NCBI RefSeq assembly: GCF_041146395.1
Contig: NW_027182952.1
Location: 93,501 to 157,500 of the forward strand
Origin: Eulemur rufifrons
Taxonomy: Eukaryota; Chordata; Mammalia; Primates; Lemuridae
Direction: 5' to 3'
DNA: 64,000 nt
The translations under genes and the position numbers were made by a program. Position 1 is the first letter of the stretch, and each line of letters begins with the position of its first letter. The notes below the pieces were generated by a model that saw only the letters and a list, made by a program, of their open reading frames with translations, searched no databases and had not been told where the DNA came from. Below are positions 1 through 13,165 of this stretch, one piece after another.

Positions 1-2420
1 TCCGCCCTTTTCACCTGCCAAACACATGCCCACTTCTCCTCTATGGGGATAATAAAAACTAACCAGCGAACTGACACAGGGCCTGACCCCCCCATCCACA
101 TCGACCACACACACAAAAAAAAACCGTAGCCTCCAGCTACTAATTATAATGCTAACTTGCAAAATTTCCCTGCGTTTTAAAGCAATGGAAAAATGGTGGT
201 GGGATGATACTTAGAAGAATGGCTTCTTGTCAGTCTCCACTAACAAAAATAGGCAAAACCAAGTCAGCTACGCCTCAGCATAGTTATGTTCGTGGCAGCC
301 ATCATGGGTTTCAGGAGGCACAAACAAACGTTATCACAATTATGGTGAAACGCTGAACACCTGCAAATAATTTTCAAAGTAGTGGTTAATTGAAAAGCTC
401 TGCGGCATACTTCTTGGAACAAGCCAGTTACCTGTTCCCACGCAAAGAGGAGTATATAGAACCATGGTGGATTTCCAGCTGATGAAGTAAAGGATTATTA
501 AAGGAACGGGATGAGCATGGGGATCATCGTTAATTCTCTGAATCAGAATCCGCCCTTTTCACCTGCCAAACACATGCCCACTTCTCCTCTCTGGGGATAA
601 TAAAAACTAACCAGCGAACTGACAGAGGGCCTGACCCCCCCATCCACATCGACCACACACAAAAAAAAAACCGTACCCTCCAGCTACTAATTATATTGCT
701 AACTTGCAAAATTTCCCTGCATTTTAAAACAATGGAAAAATGGTGGTGGGATGATACTTAGAAGAATGGCTTCTTGTCTGTGTCCACTAACAAAAATAGG
801 CAACACCAAGTCAGCTACTCCTCAGCATAGTTATGTCCGTCGCAGCCTTCTTGGGTTTCAGGAGGCACATACAAACGTTATCAAAATTATGGTGAAACGC
901 TGAAAACCTGCAAATAATTTTCAACGAACTGCTTAAGTGAAAAGCTCTGCGGCATACTTCTTGGAACAAGCCAGTTACTTGTGCCCACGCATAGAGAAGT
1001 ATATAGAACCATGGTGGATTCCCAGCTCATGAAGCAAAGGATTCTTAAAGGAACGGGATTACCATGCGGATCATGTTTCATTCTCTGAAACAGAATCCGA
1101 ACTTTTCACCTGCCAAACACATGCCCACTTCTCTTCTCTGGGGATAATAAAAACTAACCAGCGAACTGACAGAGGGCCTGACCAACACATCCACACCGAC
1201 CCCACAGGAAAAAATAAAAAACACCGTAGCCTCCAGCTACTAATTATAATGCTGACTTGCAAAATTTCCCTGCATTTTAAAACAATGGAAAAATGGTGGT
1301 GGGATGATACTTAGAAGAATGGCTTCTTGTCAGTCTCCACTAACAAAAATCGGCAACACCAAGTCAGCTACGCCTCAGCATAGTTATGTCTGTGGCAGCC
1401 ATCTTGGATTTCAAGGCACATACAAACGTTGCCGCATTCATGATGTAACGCTGAAAACCTGAAAATAATTTTCAATGTACTTTTTATTTGAAATGCTCTG
1501 TGGCATACTTCTTGGAACAAGCCAGTAACCTATGCCTACCCATACGGGAGTATATAGAATCATGGTGGTTTCCCAGCGGATGAAGCAAAGGATTCTTAAA
1601 GGAAGCGGATGACCATTTAGATCCTGTTTAATTCTTTGAAACAGAATCCGCACTTTTCACCTGGCAACAACATGCCCACTTCTCCTCCTTAGGGATAATA
1701 AAAACAAACCAGCGAATATCTAGAGGGCCTTGAACCCCCATCCACACTGACCCCACAAAAAAAAACAAAAAGTACCCTCCAGCTACTAATTATAATGCTA
1801 ACTTGCAAAATTTCCCTGCATTTTCAAACAATGGAAAAATGGTGGTGGGATGATACTTAGAAGAATGGCTTCTTGTCAGTCTCCACTAACAAAAATAGGA
1901 AACACGAAGTCAGCTACGCCTCAGCATACTTATGTCCTTGGCAGCCATATTGGGTTTCAGGAGACACATACAAACGTTATAGGAATTATGGTGAAACGCT
2001 GAAAACCTGTAAATAATTTTCAACGTACTGCTTAATTGAAAAGCTCTGCGGCATACTTCTTGGAACAAGCCAGTTACCTGTGCCAACACATAGAGAAGTA
2101 TATAGAACCATGGTGGATTCCCAGCTCATGAAGCAAAGGATACTTAAAGGAACGGGATTACCATGCGGATCCTGTTTAATTCTCTGAAACAGATCCGCAG
2201 TTTTCACCTGCCATACTAATACCCACTTCTCCTCTCTGGGGATAATAAAAACAAACCAGCGAACTGACAGAGGGCCTGACCAACACATCCACACCGACCC
2301 CACAGGAAAAAAAAAAAAAACACCGTAGCCTCCAGCTACTAATTAGAATGCTAACTTGCAAAATTTACCTGCATTTTAAAACAATGGAAAAATGATGGTG
2401 AGATGATACTTAGAAGAATG
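1..2420. repeat. Higher-order repeat copy 1 (period 4934 bp, 9 monomers)
   Basis: This stretch matches 4935-7350 almost base for base, including private variants such as 'gacacagggcctg', 'cgttttaaagcaatgg' and the class E monomer with 'ccatttagatcc'. Matching landmarks are offset by 4933-4934 bp. Similarity to that partner stops near 2420, where the neighbour becomes a different class. The left end is cut by the window. Confidence 0.85.
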
Positions 2421-4934
2421 GCTTCTTGTCAGTCTCCACTAACAAAAATAGGCAACACCAAGTCAGCTACTCCTCAGCATAGTTATGTCCGTCGCAGCCT
2501 TCTTGGGTTTCAGGAGGCACAAACAAACGTTATCACAATTATGGTGAAACGCTGAATACCTGCAAATAATTTTCAACGTAGTGGTTAATTGAAAAGTTCT
2601 GCGGCATACTTCTTGGAAAAAGCCAGTTACCTGTTCCCACGCAAAGAGGAGTATATAGAACCATGGTGGATTTCCAGCTGATGAAGTAAATGATTATTAA
2701 AGGAACGGGATGACCATGGGGATCATCGTTAATTCTCTGAAACAGAATCCGCCCTTTTCACCTGCCAAACACATGCCCACTTCTCCTCTCTGGGGATAAT
2801 AAAAACTAACCAGCGAACTGACAGAGGGCCTGACCCCCCCATCCACATCGACCACACTCAAAAAAAAAAACCGTACCCCCCAGCTACTAATTATATTGCT
2901 AACTTGCAAAATTTCCCTGCATTTTAAAACAATGGAAAAATGGTGGTGGGATGATACTTAGAAGAATGGCTTCTTGTCTGTCTCCACTAACAAAAATAGG
3001 CAACACCAAGTCAGCTACTCCTCAGCATAGTTATGTCCGTCGCAGCCTTCTTTGGTTTCAGGAGGCACATACAAACGTTATCAAAATTATGGTGAAACGC
3101 TGAAAACCTGCAAATAATTTTCAACGTAGTGGTTAATTGAAAAGCTCTGCGGCATACTTCTTGGAACAAGCCAGGTACCTGTGCCCACGCATGGAGGAGT
3201 ATATAGAAACACGGTGGAATCAAAGCTGATGAAGCAAAGGATTCTTAAAGGAACGGGATTACCATGCGGATCCTGTTTAATTCTCTGAAACAGATCCGCA
3301 GTTTTCACCTGCCATACTAATACCCACTTCTCCTCTCTGGGGATAATAAAAACAAACCAGCGAACTGACAGAGGGCCTGAACACCCATCCTGACCGACCC
3401 CACAAAAAAATGTACCCTCCAGCTACTAACTATAATGCCAATTTGCAAAATTTCCCTGCATTTTTAAACAATGGAGAAATGATGGTGGGATGATACTTAT
3501 AAGAATGGCTTCTTGTCAGTCTCCACTGACAAAAATAGGCAACACCATGTCAGCTACGCCTCAGCATAGTTATCTCCGTAGCAGCCATATTTGGTTTCAG
3601 TAGGCACATACACACGTTATCACAATTATGGTGAAACGCTGAAAACCTGCAAAGGATTTTCAACATACTGGTTAATTGAAAAGCTCTGAGGCATACTTCT
3701 TGGAACAAGCCAGTTACTTGTGCCCACGCATAGAGAAGTATATAGAACCATGGTGGATTCCCAGCTCATGAAGCAAGGGATTCTTAAAGGAACGGGATTA
3801 CCATGCGGATCCTGTTTAATTCTCTGAAACAGATCCGCAGTTTTCACCTGCCATACTAATACCCACTTCTCCTCTCTGGGGATAATAAAAACAAACCAGC
3901 GAACTGACAGAGGGCCTGACCAACCCATCCACATTGACCCCACAAAAAAAAAAAGTACCCTTCAGCTACTAATTATAATGCTAACTTGCAAAATTTCTCT
4001 GCATTTTAAAACACTGGGAAAATGATGGTGGGATGATACTTAGAAGAATGGCTTCTTGTCAGTCTCCACTAACAAAAATAGGCAACATGAAGTCAGCTAC
4101 GCCTCAGCATACTTATGTCCTTGGCAGCCATATTGGGTTTCAGGAGACACATACAATCGTTATAAGAATTATGGTGAAACACTAAAACCTGCAAATAATT
4201 TTCAACGAACTGCTTAAGTGAAAAGCTCTACGGCATACTTCTTGGAACAAGCCAGTTACCTGTGCCCACACATATAGGAGTATATGGAACCTTGGTGGAT
4301 TCCCAGCTGATGAAGCAAAAGTTTCCTAAAGGAACGGGATGAGCATGCGGATCCTGTTTCATTCTCTGAAACAGAATCAAAACATTTCACCTGCCAAACA
4401 CATGCCCACATCTCCTCTCTGGGGATAATAAAAACTAACCAGCGAACTGACAGAGGGCCTGACCAACACATCCACACCGACCCCACAGGAAAAAAAAAAA
4501 AAAAAAACCCCGTAGCCTCCAGCTACTAATTATAATGCTAACTTGCAAAATTTTCCTGCATTTTTAAACAATGGAAAAATGGTGGTGGGATGATACTTAG
4601 AAGAATGGCTTCTTGTCAGTCTCCACTAACAAAAATAGGCAACACCAAGTCAGCTACTCCTCAGCATAGTTATGTCCGTCGCAGCCTTCTTGGGTTTCAG
4701 TAGGCACAAACAAACGTTATCACAATTATGGTGAAACGCTGAACACCTGCAAATGATTTTCAATGTAGTGGTTAATTGAAAAGCTCTGCGGCATACTTCT
4801 TGGAACAAGCCACTTACCTGTTCCCACGCAAAGAGGAGTATATAGAACCACGGTGGATTTCCAACTGATGAAGTAAAGGATTATTAAAGGAACGGGATGA
4901 CCATGGGGATCATCGTTAATTCTCTGAAACAGAA

Positions 4935-7350
4935 TCCGCCCTTTTCACCTGCCAAACACATGCCCACTTCTCCTCTATGGGATAATAAAAACTAACCAGC
5001 GAACTGACACAGGGCCTGACCCCCCCATCCACATCGACCACACACACAAAAAAAAAACGTAGCCTCCAGCTACTAATTATAATGCTAACTTGCAAAATTT
5101 CCCTGCGTTTTAAAGCAATGGAAAAATGGTGGTGGGATGATACTTAGAAGAATGGCTTCTTGTCAGTCTCCACTAACAAAAATAGGCAAAACCAAGTCAG
5201 CTACGCCTCAGCATAGTTATGTTCGTGGCAGCCATCATGGGTTTCAGGAGGCACAAACAAACGTTATCACAATTATGGTGAAACGCTGAACACCTGCAAA
5301 TAATTTTCAAAGTAGTGGTTAATTGAAAAGCTCTGCGGCATACTTCTTGGAACAAGCCAGTTACCTGTTCCCACGCAAAGAGGAGTATATAGAACCATGG
5401 TGGATTTCCAGCTGATGAAGTAAAGGATTATTAAAGGAACGGGATGAGCATGGGGATCATCGTTAATTCTCTGAAACAGAATCCGCCCTTTTCAACTGCC
5501 AAACACATGCCCACTTCTCCTCTCTGGGGATAATAAAAACTAACCAGCGAACTGACAGAGGGCCTGACCCCCCCATCCACATCGACCACACACAAAAAAA
5601 AAACCGTACCCTCCAGCTACTAATTATATTGCTAACTTGCAAAATTTCCCTGCATTTTAAAACAATGGAAAAATGGTGGTGGGATGATACTTAGAAGAAT
5701 GGCTTCTTGTCTGTCTCCACTAACAAAAATAGGCAACACCAAGTCAGCTACTCCTCAGCATAGTTATGTCCGTCGCAGCCTTCTTGGGTTTCAGGAGGCA
5801 CATACAAACGTTATCAAAATTATGGTGAAACGCTGAACACCTGCAAATAATTTTCAACGTAGTGGTTAATTGAAAAGCTCTGCGGTATACTTCTTGGAAC
5901 AAGCCAGTTACTTGTGCCCACGCATAGAGAAGTGTATAGAACCATGGTGGATTCCCAGCTCATGTAGCAAAGGATTCTTAAAGGAACGGGATTACCATGC
6001 GGATCCTGTTTCATTCTCTGAAACAGAATCCGAACTTTTCACCTGCCAAACACATGCCCACTTCTCTTCTCTGGGGATAATAAAAACTAACCAGCGAACT
6101 GACAGAGGGCCTGACCAACACATCCACACCGACCCCACAGGAAAAAAAAAAAAACACCGTAGCCTCCAGCTACTAATTATAATGCTGACTTGCAAAATTT
6201 CCCTGCATTTTAAAACAATGGAAAAATGGTGGTGGGATGATACTTAGAAGAATGGCTTCCTGTCAGTCTCCACTAACAAAAATCGGCAACACCAAGTCAG
6301 CTACGCCTCAGCATAGTTATGTCTGTGGCAGCCATCTTGGATTTCAAGGCACATACAAACGTTGCCGCATTCATGATGAAACGCTGAAAACCTGAAAATA
6401 ATTTTCAATGTACTTTTTATTTGAAAAGCTCTGTGGCATACTTCTTGGAACAAGCCAGTAACCTATGCCTACCCATACGGGAGTATATAGAATCATGGTG
6501 GTTTCCCAGCGGATGAAGCAAAGGATTCTTAAAGGAAGCGGATGACCATTTAGATCCTGTTTAATTCTTTGAAACAGAATCCGCACTTTTCACCTGGCAA
6601 CAACATGCCCACTTCTCCTCCTTAGGGATAATAAAAACAAACCAGCGAATATCTAGAGGGCCTTGAACCCCCATCCACACTGACCCCACAAAAAAAAACA
6701 AAAAGTACCCTCCAGCTACTAATTATAATGCTAACTTGCAAAATTTCCCTGCATTTTCAAACAATGGAAAAATGGTGGTGGGATGATACTTAGAAGAATG
6801 GCTTCTTGTCAGTCTCCACTAACAAAAATAGGAAACACGAAGTCAGCTACGCCTCAGCATACTTATGTCCTTGGCAGCCATATTGGGTTTCAGGAGACAC
6901 ATACAAACGTTATAGGAATTATGGTGAAACGCTGAAAACCTGTAAATAATTTTCAACGTACTGCTTAATTGAAAAGCTCTGCGGCATACTTCTTGGAACA
7001 AGCCAGTTACCTGTGCCAACACATAGAGAAGTATATAGAACCATGGTGGATTCCCAGCTCATGAAGCAAAGGATACCTAAAGGAACGGGATTACCATGCG
7101 GATCCTGTTTAATTCTCTGAAACAGATCCGCAGTTTTCACCTGCCATACTAATACCCACTGCTCCTCTCTGGGGATAATAAAAACAAACCAGCGAACTGA
7201 CAGAGGGCCTGACCAACACATCCACACCGACCCCACAGGAAAAAAAAAAAAAACACCGTAGCCTCCAGCTACTAATTAGAATGCTAACTTGCAAAATTTA
7301 CCTGCATTTTAAAACAATGGAAAAATGATGGTGAGATGATACTTAGAAGA
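4935..7350. repeat. Higher-order repeat copy 2 (partner of 1-2420)
   Basis: Second copy of the 9-monomer unit. Differences from the first copy are a few point changes and one clustered patch (about 5840-5865 against 905-932), which looks like a local sequence exchange. After about 7350 it continues into the class A and B run that is shared with 17.2 kb and 25.4 kb. Confidence 0.85.
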
Positions 7351-9850
7351 ATGGATTCTTGTGAGTCTCCACTAACAAAAATAGGCAAAACCAAGTCAGC
7401 TACGCCTCAGCATAGTTATGCTCGTGGCAGCCATCTTGGGTTTCAGGAGGCACAAACAAACGTTATCACAATTATGGTGAAACGCTGAACACCTGAAAAT
7501 AATTTTCAACGTAGTGGTTAATTGAAAAGCTCTGCGGCATACTTCTTGGAACAAGCCAGTTACCTGTTCCCACGCAAAGAGGAGTATATACAACCATGGT
7601 GGATTTCCAGCTGATGAAGTAAAGGATTATTAAAGAACGGGATGACCATGGGGATCATGGTTAATTCTCTGAAACAGAATCCGCCCTTTTCACCTGCCAA
7701 ACACATGCCCACTTCTCCTCTCTGGGTATAATCAAAACTAACCAGCGAACTGACAGAGGGCCTGACGCCCCCATCCACATCGACCACACACACAAAAAAA
7801 ACCGTACCCTCCAGCTACTAAATATAATGCTAACTTGCAAAATTTCCCTGCATTTTAAAACAATGGAAAAATGGTGGTGGGATGATACTTACAAGAATGG
7901 CTTCTTGTCAGTCTCCACTAACAAAAATAGGCAACACCAAGTCAGCTACTCCTCAGCATAGTTATGTCCGTCGCAGCCTTCTTGGGTTTCAGGAGGCACA
8001 AACAAACGTTATCACAATTATGGTGAAACGCTGAACACCTGCAAATAATTTTCAACGTAGTGGTTAATTGAAAAGCTCTGCGGCATACTACTTGGAACAA
8101 GCCAGTTACCTGTTCCCACGCAAAGAGGAGTATATAGAACCATGGTTGATTTCCAGCTGATGAAGTAAAGGATTTTTAAAGGAACGGGATGACCATGGGG
8201 ATCATCGTAAATTCTCTGAAATAGAATCCGCCCTTTTCACCTGCCAAACTCATGCCCCCTTCCCCTCTCTGGGGATTATAAAAACTAACCGGCGAACTGA
8301 CAGAGGGCCTGACCCCCCCATCCACATCGACCACACACACAAAGAAAAACCGTACCCTCCAGCTACTAATTATAATGCTAACTTGCAAAATTTCCCTGCA
8401 TTTTAAAAAATGGAAAAATGGTGGTGGGATGATACTTAGAAGAATGGCTTCTTGTCTGTCTCCACTAACAAAAATAGGCAACACCAAGTCAGCTACTCCT
8501 CAGCATAGTTATGTCCGTCGCAGCCTTCTTGGGTTTCAGGAGGCACATACAAACGTTATCACAATAATGGTGAAACGCTGAAAACCAGCAAATAATTTTC
8601 AACGTACTGGTTAATTTGAAAACTCTCCAGCATACTTCTTGGAACAAGCGAGGTACCTGTGCCCACGCATAGAGGAGTATATAGAAACATGGTGGAATCC
8701 CAACTGATGAAGCAAAGTATTCTTAAAGGAATGAGATGACCATGCGGATCCTGTTTAATTCTCTGAAACAGAGTCTGCACTTTTCACCTGCCAAACACAT
8801 GCCCACTTCTCCTCTCTGGGGATAATAAAAACAAACCAGTGAATTGACAGATGGCCTGACCAACCCATCCACACTGACCACACACAAAAAAAAAAGTACC
8901 CTCCAGCTACTAATTATAATGATAACTTGCAAAATTTCCCTGCATTTTAAAACAATGGAAAAATGGTGGTGGTATGATACTTAGAAGAATGGCTTCCTGT
9001 CTGTCTCCACTAACAAAAATAGGCAACACCAAGTCAGCTACTCCTCAGCATAGTTATGTCCGTCGCAGCCTTCTTGGGTTTCAGGAGGCACATACAAACG
9101 TTATCACAATTATGGTGAAATGCTGAAAACCTGGAAATAATTTTCAACGTACTGGTTAATTTGAAAACTCTCCGGCATACTTCTTGGAACAAGCCAGGTA
9201 CATGTGCCCACACATAGAGGAGTATATAGAACCATGGTGGATTTCCAGCTGATGAAGTAAAGGATTATTAAAGGAACGGGATGACCATGGGGATCATCGT
9301 TAATTCTCTGAAACAGAATCCGCCCTTTTCACCTGCCAAACACATGCCCACTTCTCCTCTCTGGGGATAATAAAAACTAACCAGCGAACTGACAGAGGGC
9401 CTGAACCCCCCATCCAAATCGACCACACACACACAAAAAAACCGTACCTTTCAGCTACTAATTACAATGCTAACTTGCAAAATTTCCCTGAATTTTAAAA
9501 CAATGGAAAAATGGTGGTGGGATGATACTTACAAGAATGGCTTCTTGTCAGTCTCCACTAACAAAAATAGGCAACACCAAGTCAGCTACTCCTCAGCATA
9601 GTTATGTCCGTCGCAGCCTTCTTGGGTTTCAGGAGGCACAAACAAAAGTTATGACAATTATGGTGAAACGCTGAACACCTGCAAATAATTTTCAACGTAG
9701 TGGTTAATTGAAAAGCTCTGCGGCATACATCTTGGACAAGCCAGTTACCTGTTCCCACGCAAAGAGGAGTATATAGAACCATGGTGGATTTCCAGCTGAT
9801 GAAGTAAAGGATTATTAAAGGAACGGGATGACCATGGGGATCATCGTTAA
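7100..9850. repeat. Super-repeat copy I (C-A-A-B-A-A run)
   Basis: This block shares rare variants with 17.0-20.5 kb: 'gaatggattcttgt', 'gttatgctcgtggcag', 'gaaaaccagcaaataatt', 'acctggaaataatttt' and 'aggtacatgtgcccacac'. The offset grows from 18 to 20 monomers along the block, so whole monomers were gained or lost after duplication. Part of it recurs again at 25.2-27.1 kb. Confidence 0.75.
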
Positions 9851-12800
9851 TTCTCTGAAACAGAATCCGCCCTTTTCACCTGCCAAACACATGCCCACTT
9901 CTCCTCTCTGGGGATAATAAAAACTAACCAGCGAACTGACAGAGGGCCTGACCCCCCCATCCACATCGACCAAACACACACAAAAAAAAACCGTACCCTC
10001 AAGCTACTAATTATAATGCTAACTTGCAAAATTTCCCTGCATTTTAAAACAATGGAAAAATGGTGGTGGGATGATACGTAGAAGAATGGCTTCTTGTCAG
10101 TCTCCACTAACAAAAATAGGCAACACCAAGTCAGCTACGCCTCAGCATAGTTATGTCCGTCGCAGCCTTCTTGGGTTTCAGGAGGCACAAACAAACGTCA
10201 TCACAATTATGGTGAAACGCTGAACACCTGCAAATAATTTTCAACGTACTGCTTAATTGAAAAGCTCTGCGGCATACTTCTTGGAACAAGCCAGTTACCT
10301 GTGCCCACACATAGAGGAGTATATAGAACCATGGTGGATTCCCAGCTGATGAAGCAAATGTTTCCTAAAGGAACGGGATGAGCATGCGGATCCTGTTTCA
10401 TTCTCTGAAACAGAATCCGAACTTTTCACGTGCCAAACACATGCCCACTTCTCCTCTCTGGGGATAATAAAAACTAACCAGCGAACTGACAGAGGGCCTG
10501 ACCAACACATCCACACCGACCCCACAGGAAAAAAAAAAAAAAACACCGTAGCCTCCAGCTACTAAATATAATGCTGACTTGCAAAATTTCCCTGCATTTT
10601 AAAACAATGGAAAAATGGTGGTGGGATGATACTTAGAAGAATGGCTTCTTGTCAGTCTCCACTAACAAAAATCGGGAACACCAAGTCAACTACGCCTCAG
10701 CATAGTTATGTCTGTGGCAGCCATATTGGGTTTCAAGGCACATACAAACGTTGCCGCAATTATGATGAAACGCTGAAAACCTCAAAATAATTTTCAATGT
10801 ACTTTTTATTTGAAAAGCTCTGTGGCATACTTCTTGGAACAAGCCAGTAACCTGTGCCCACCCATACGGGAGTATATAAACTATGGTGGTTTCCCAGCGG
10901 ATGAAGCAAAGGATTCTTAAAGGAAGCGGATGACCATTTAGATCCTGTTTAATTCTTTGAAACAGAATCCGCACTTTTCACCTGGCAACAACATGCCCAC
11001 TTCTCCTCCTTGGGGATAATAAAAACAAACCAGCGAACATCTAGAGGGCCTTGAACCCCCATCCACACTGACCCCACAAAAAAAAACAAAAAGGCCCCTC
11101 CAGCTACTAATTATAATGCTAACATGCAAAATTTACCTGCATTTTAAAACAATGGAAAAATGGTGGTGGGATGATACTTAGAAGAATGGCTTCTTGTCAG
11201 TCTCCACTAACAAAAATAGGAAACACGAAGTCAGCTACGCCTCAGCATACTTATGTCCTTGGCAGCCATATTGGGTTTCAGGAGACACATACAAACGTTA
11301 TAGGAATTATGGTGAAACGTTGAAAACCTGTAAATAATTTTCAACGTACTGCTTAATTGAAAAGCTCTGCGGAATACTTCTTGGAACAAGCCAGTTACCT
11401 GTGCCAACACATAGAGGAGTATATAGAACCATGGTCGATTCCCAGCTGATGAAGCAAAAGTTTCCTAAAGGAACGGGATGAGCATGCGGATCCTGTTTCA
11501 TTCTCTGAAACAGAATCCGAACTTTTCACCTGCCAAACACATGCCCACTTCTCCTCTCTGGGGATAATAAAAACAAACCAGCGAACTGACAGAGGGCCTG
11601 ACCAACACATCCACACCGATCCCACAGGAAAAAAAAAAAAAAAACACCGAAGCCTCCAGCTACTAATTAGAATGTAAACTTGCAAAATTTTCCTGCATTT
11701 TTAAACAATGGAAAAATGATGGTGAGATGATACTTAGAAGAATGGATTCTTGTCAGTCTCCACTAACAAAAATAGGCAAAACCAAATCAGCTACGTCTCA
11801 GCATCATTATGTTCGTGGCAGCCATCTTGGGTTTCAGGAGGTACAAACAAACGTTATCACAATTATGGTGAAACGCTGAACACCTGCAAATAATTTTCAA
11901 CGTAGTGGTTAATTGAAAAGCTCTGCGGCATACTTCTTGGAACAAGCCAGTTACCTGTTCCCACCCAAAGAGGAGTATATAGAATCATGGTGGATTTCCA
12001 GCTGATGAAGTAAAGGATTATTAAAGGAACGGGATGACCATGGGGATCATCGTTAATTCTCTGAAACAGAATCCACCCTTTTCACCTGCCAAACACATGC
12101 CCAATTCTTCTCTCTGGGGATAATAAAAACTAACCAGCGAACTGACAGAGGGCCTGACCCCCCCATCCACATCGACCACACACACAAAAAAAAAAAAAAA
12201 ACCGTACACTCCAGCTACTAATTATAATGCTAACTTGCAAAATTTCCCTGCGTTTTAAAACAATGGAAAAATGGTGGTGGGATGATACTTAGAAGAATGG
12301 CTTCTTGTCAGTCTCCACTAACAAAAATAGGCAACACCAAGTCAGCTACTCCTCAGCATAGTTATGTCCGTCGCAGCCTTCTTCGGTTTCAGGAGGCACA
12401 AACAAACGTTATCACAATTATGGTGAAACGCTGAACACCTGCAAATAATTTTCAACGTAGTGGTTAATTGAAAAGCTCTGCGGCATACTTCTTGGAACAA
12501 GCCAGTTACCTGTTCCGACGCAAAGCGTAGTATATAGAACCATGGTGGATTTCCAGCTGATGAACTAAAGGATTATTAAAGGAACGGGATGACCATGGGG
12601 ATCATCGTTAATTCTCTGGAACAGAATCCGCCCTTTTCACCTGCCAAACACATGCCCACTTCTCCTCTCTGCGGATAATAAAAACTAACCAGCGAACTGA
12701 CAGAGGGCCTGAACCCCCCATCCAAATCGACCACACACACACAAAAAAACCGTACCTTCCAGCTACTAATTACAATGCTAACTTGCAAAATTTCCCTGAA

Positions 12801-13165
12801 TTTTAAAACAATGGAAAAATGGTGGTGGGATGATACTTAGAAGAATGGCTTCTTGTCAGTCTCCACTAACAAAAATAGGCAACACCAAGTCAGCTACTCC
12901 TCAGCATAGTTATGTCCGTCGCAGCCTTCTTGGGTTTCAGGAGGCACAAACAAACGTTATGACAATTATGGTGAAACGCTGAACACCTGCAAATAATTTT
13001 CAACGTAGTGGTTAATTGAAAAGCTCTGCGGCATACATCTTGGACAAGCCAGTTACCTGTTCCCACGCAAAGAGGAGTATATAGAACCATGGTGGATTTC
13101 CAGCTGATGAAGTAAAGGATTATTAAAGGAACGGGATGACCATGGGGATCATCGTTAATTCTCTG

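Noticed and set aside
460..500. 'gagtatatag' followed by 'accatgg' as a promoter plus start codon
   Set aside because: The distance is too short for a TATA-driven start, and the following frame is only about 16 codons and is cut earlier by a stop in class A units.
1035..1060. CENP-B-box-like 'ttcttaaaggaacgggat' in most monomers
   Set aside because: It has TTC, GGAA and CGGG in order, but the spacing and the TTCG core do not fit the functional consensus.
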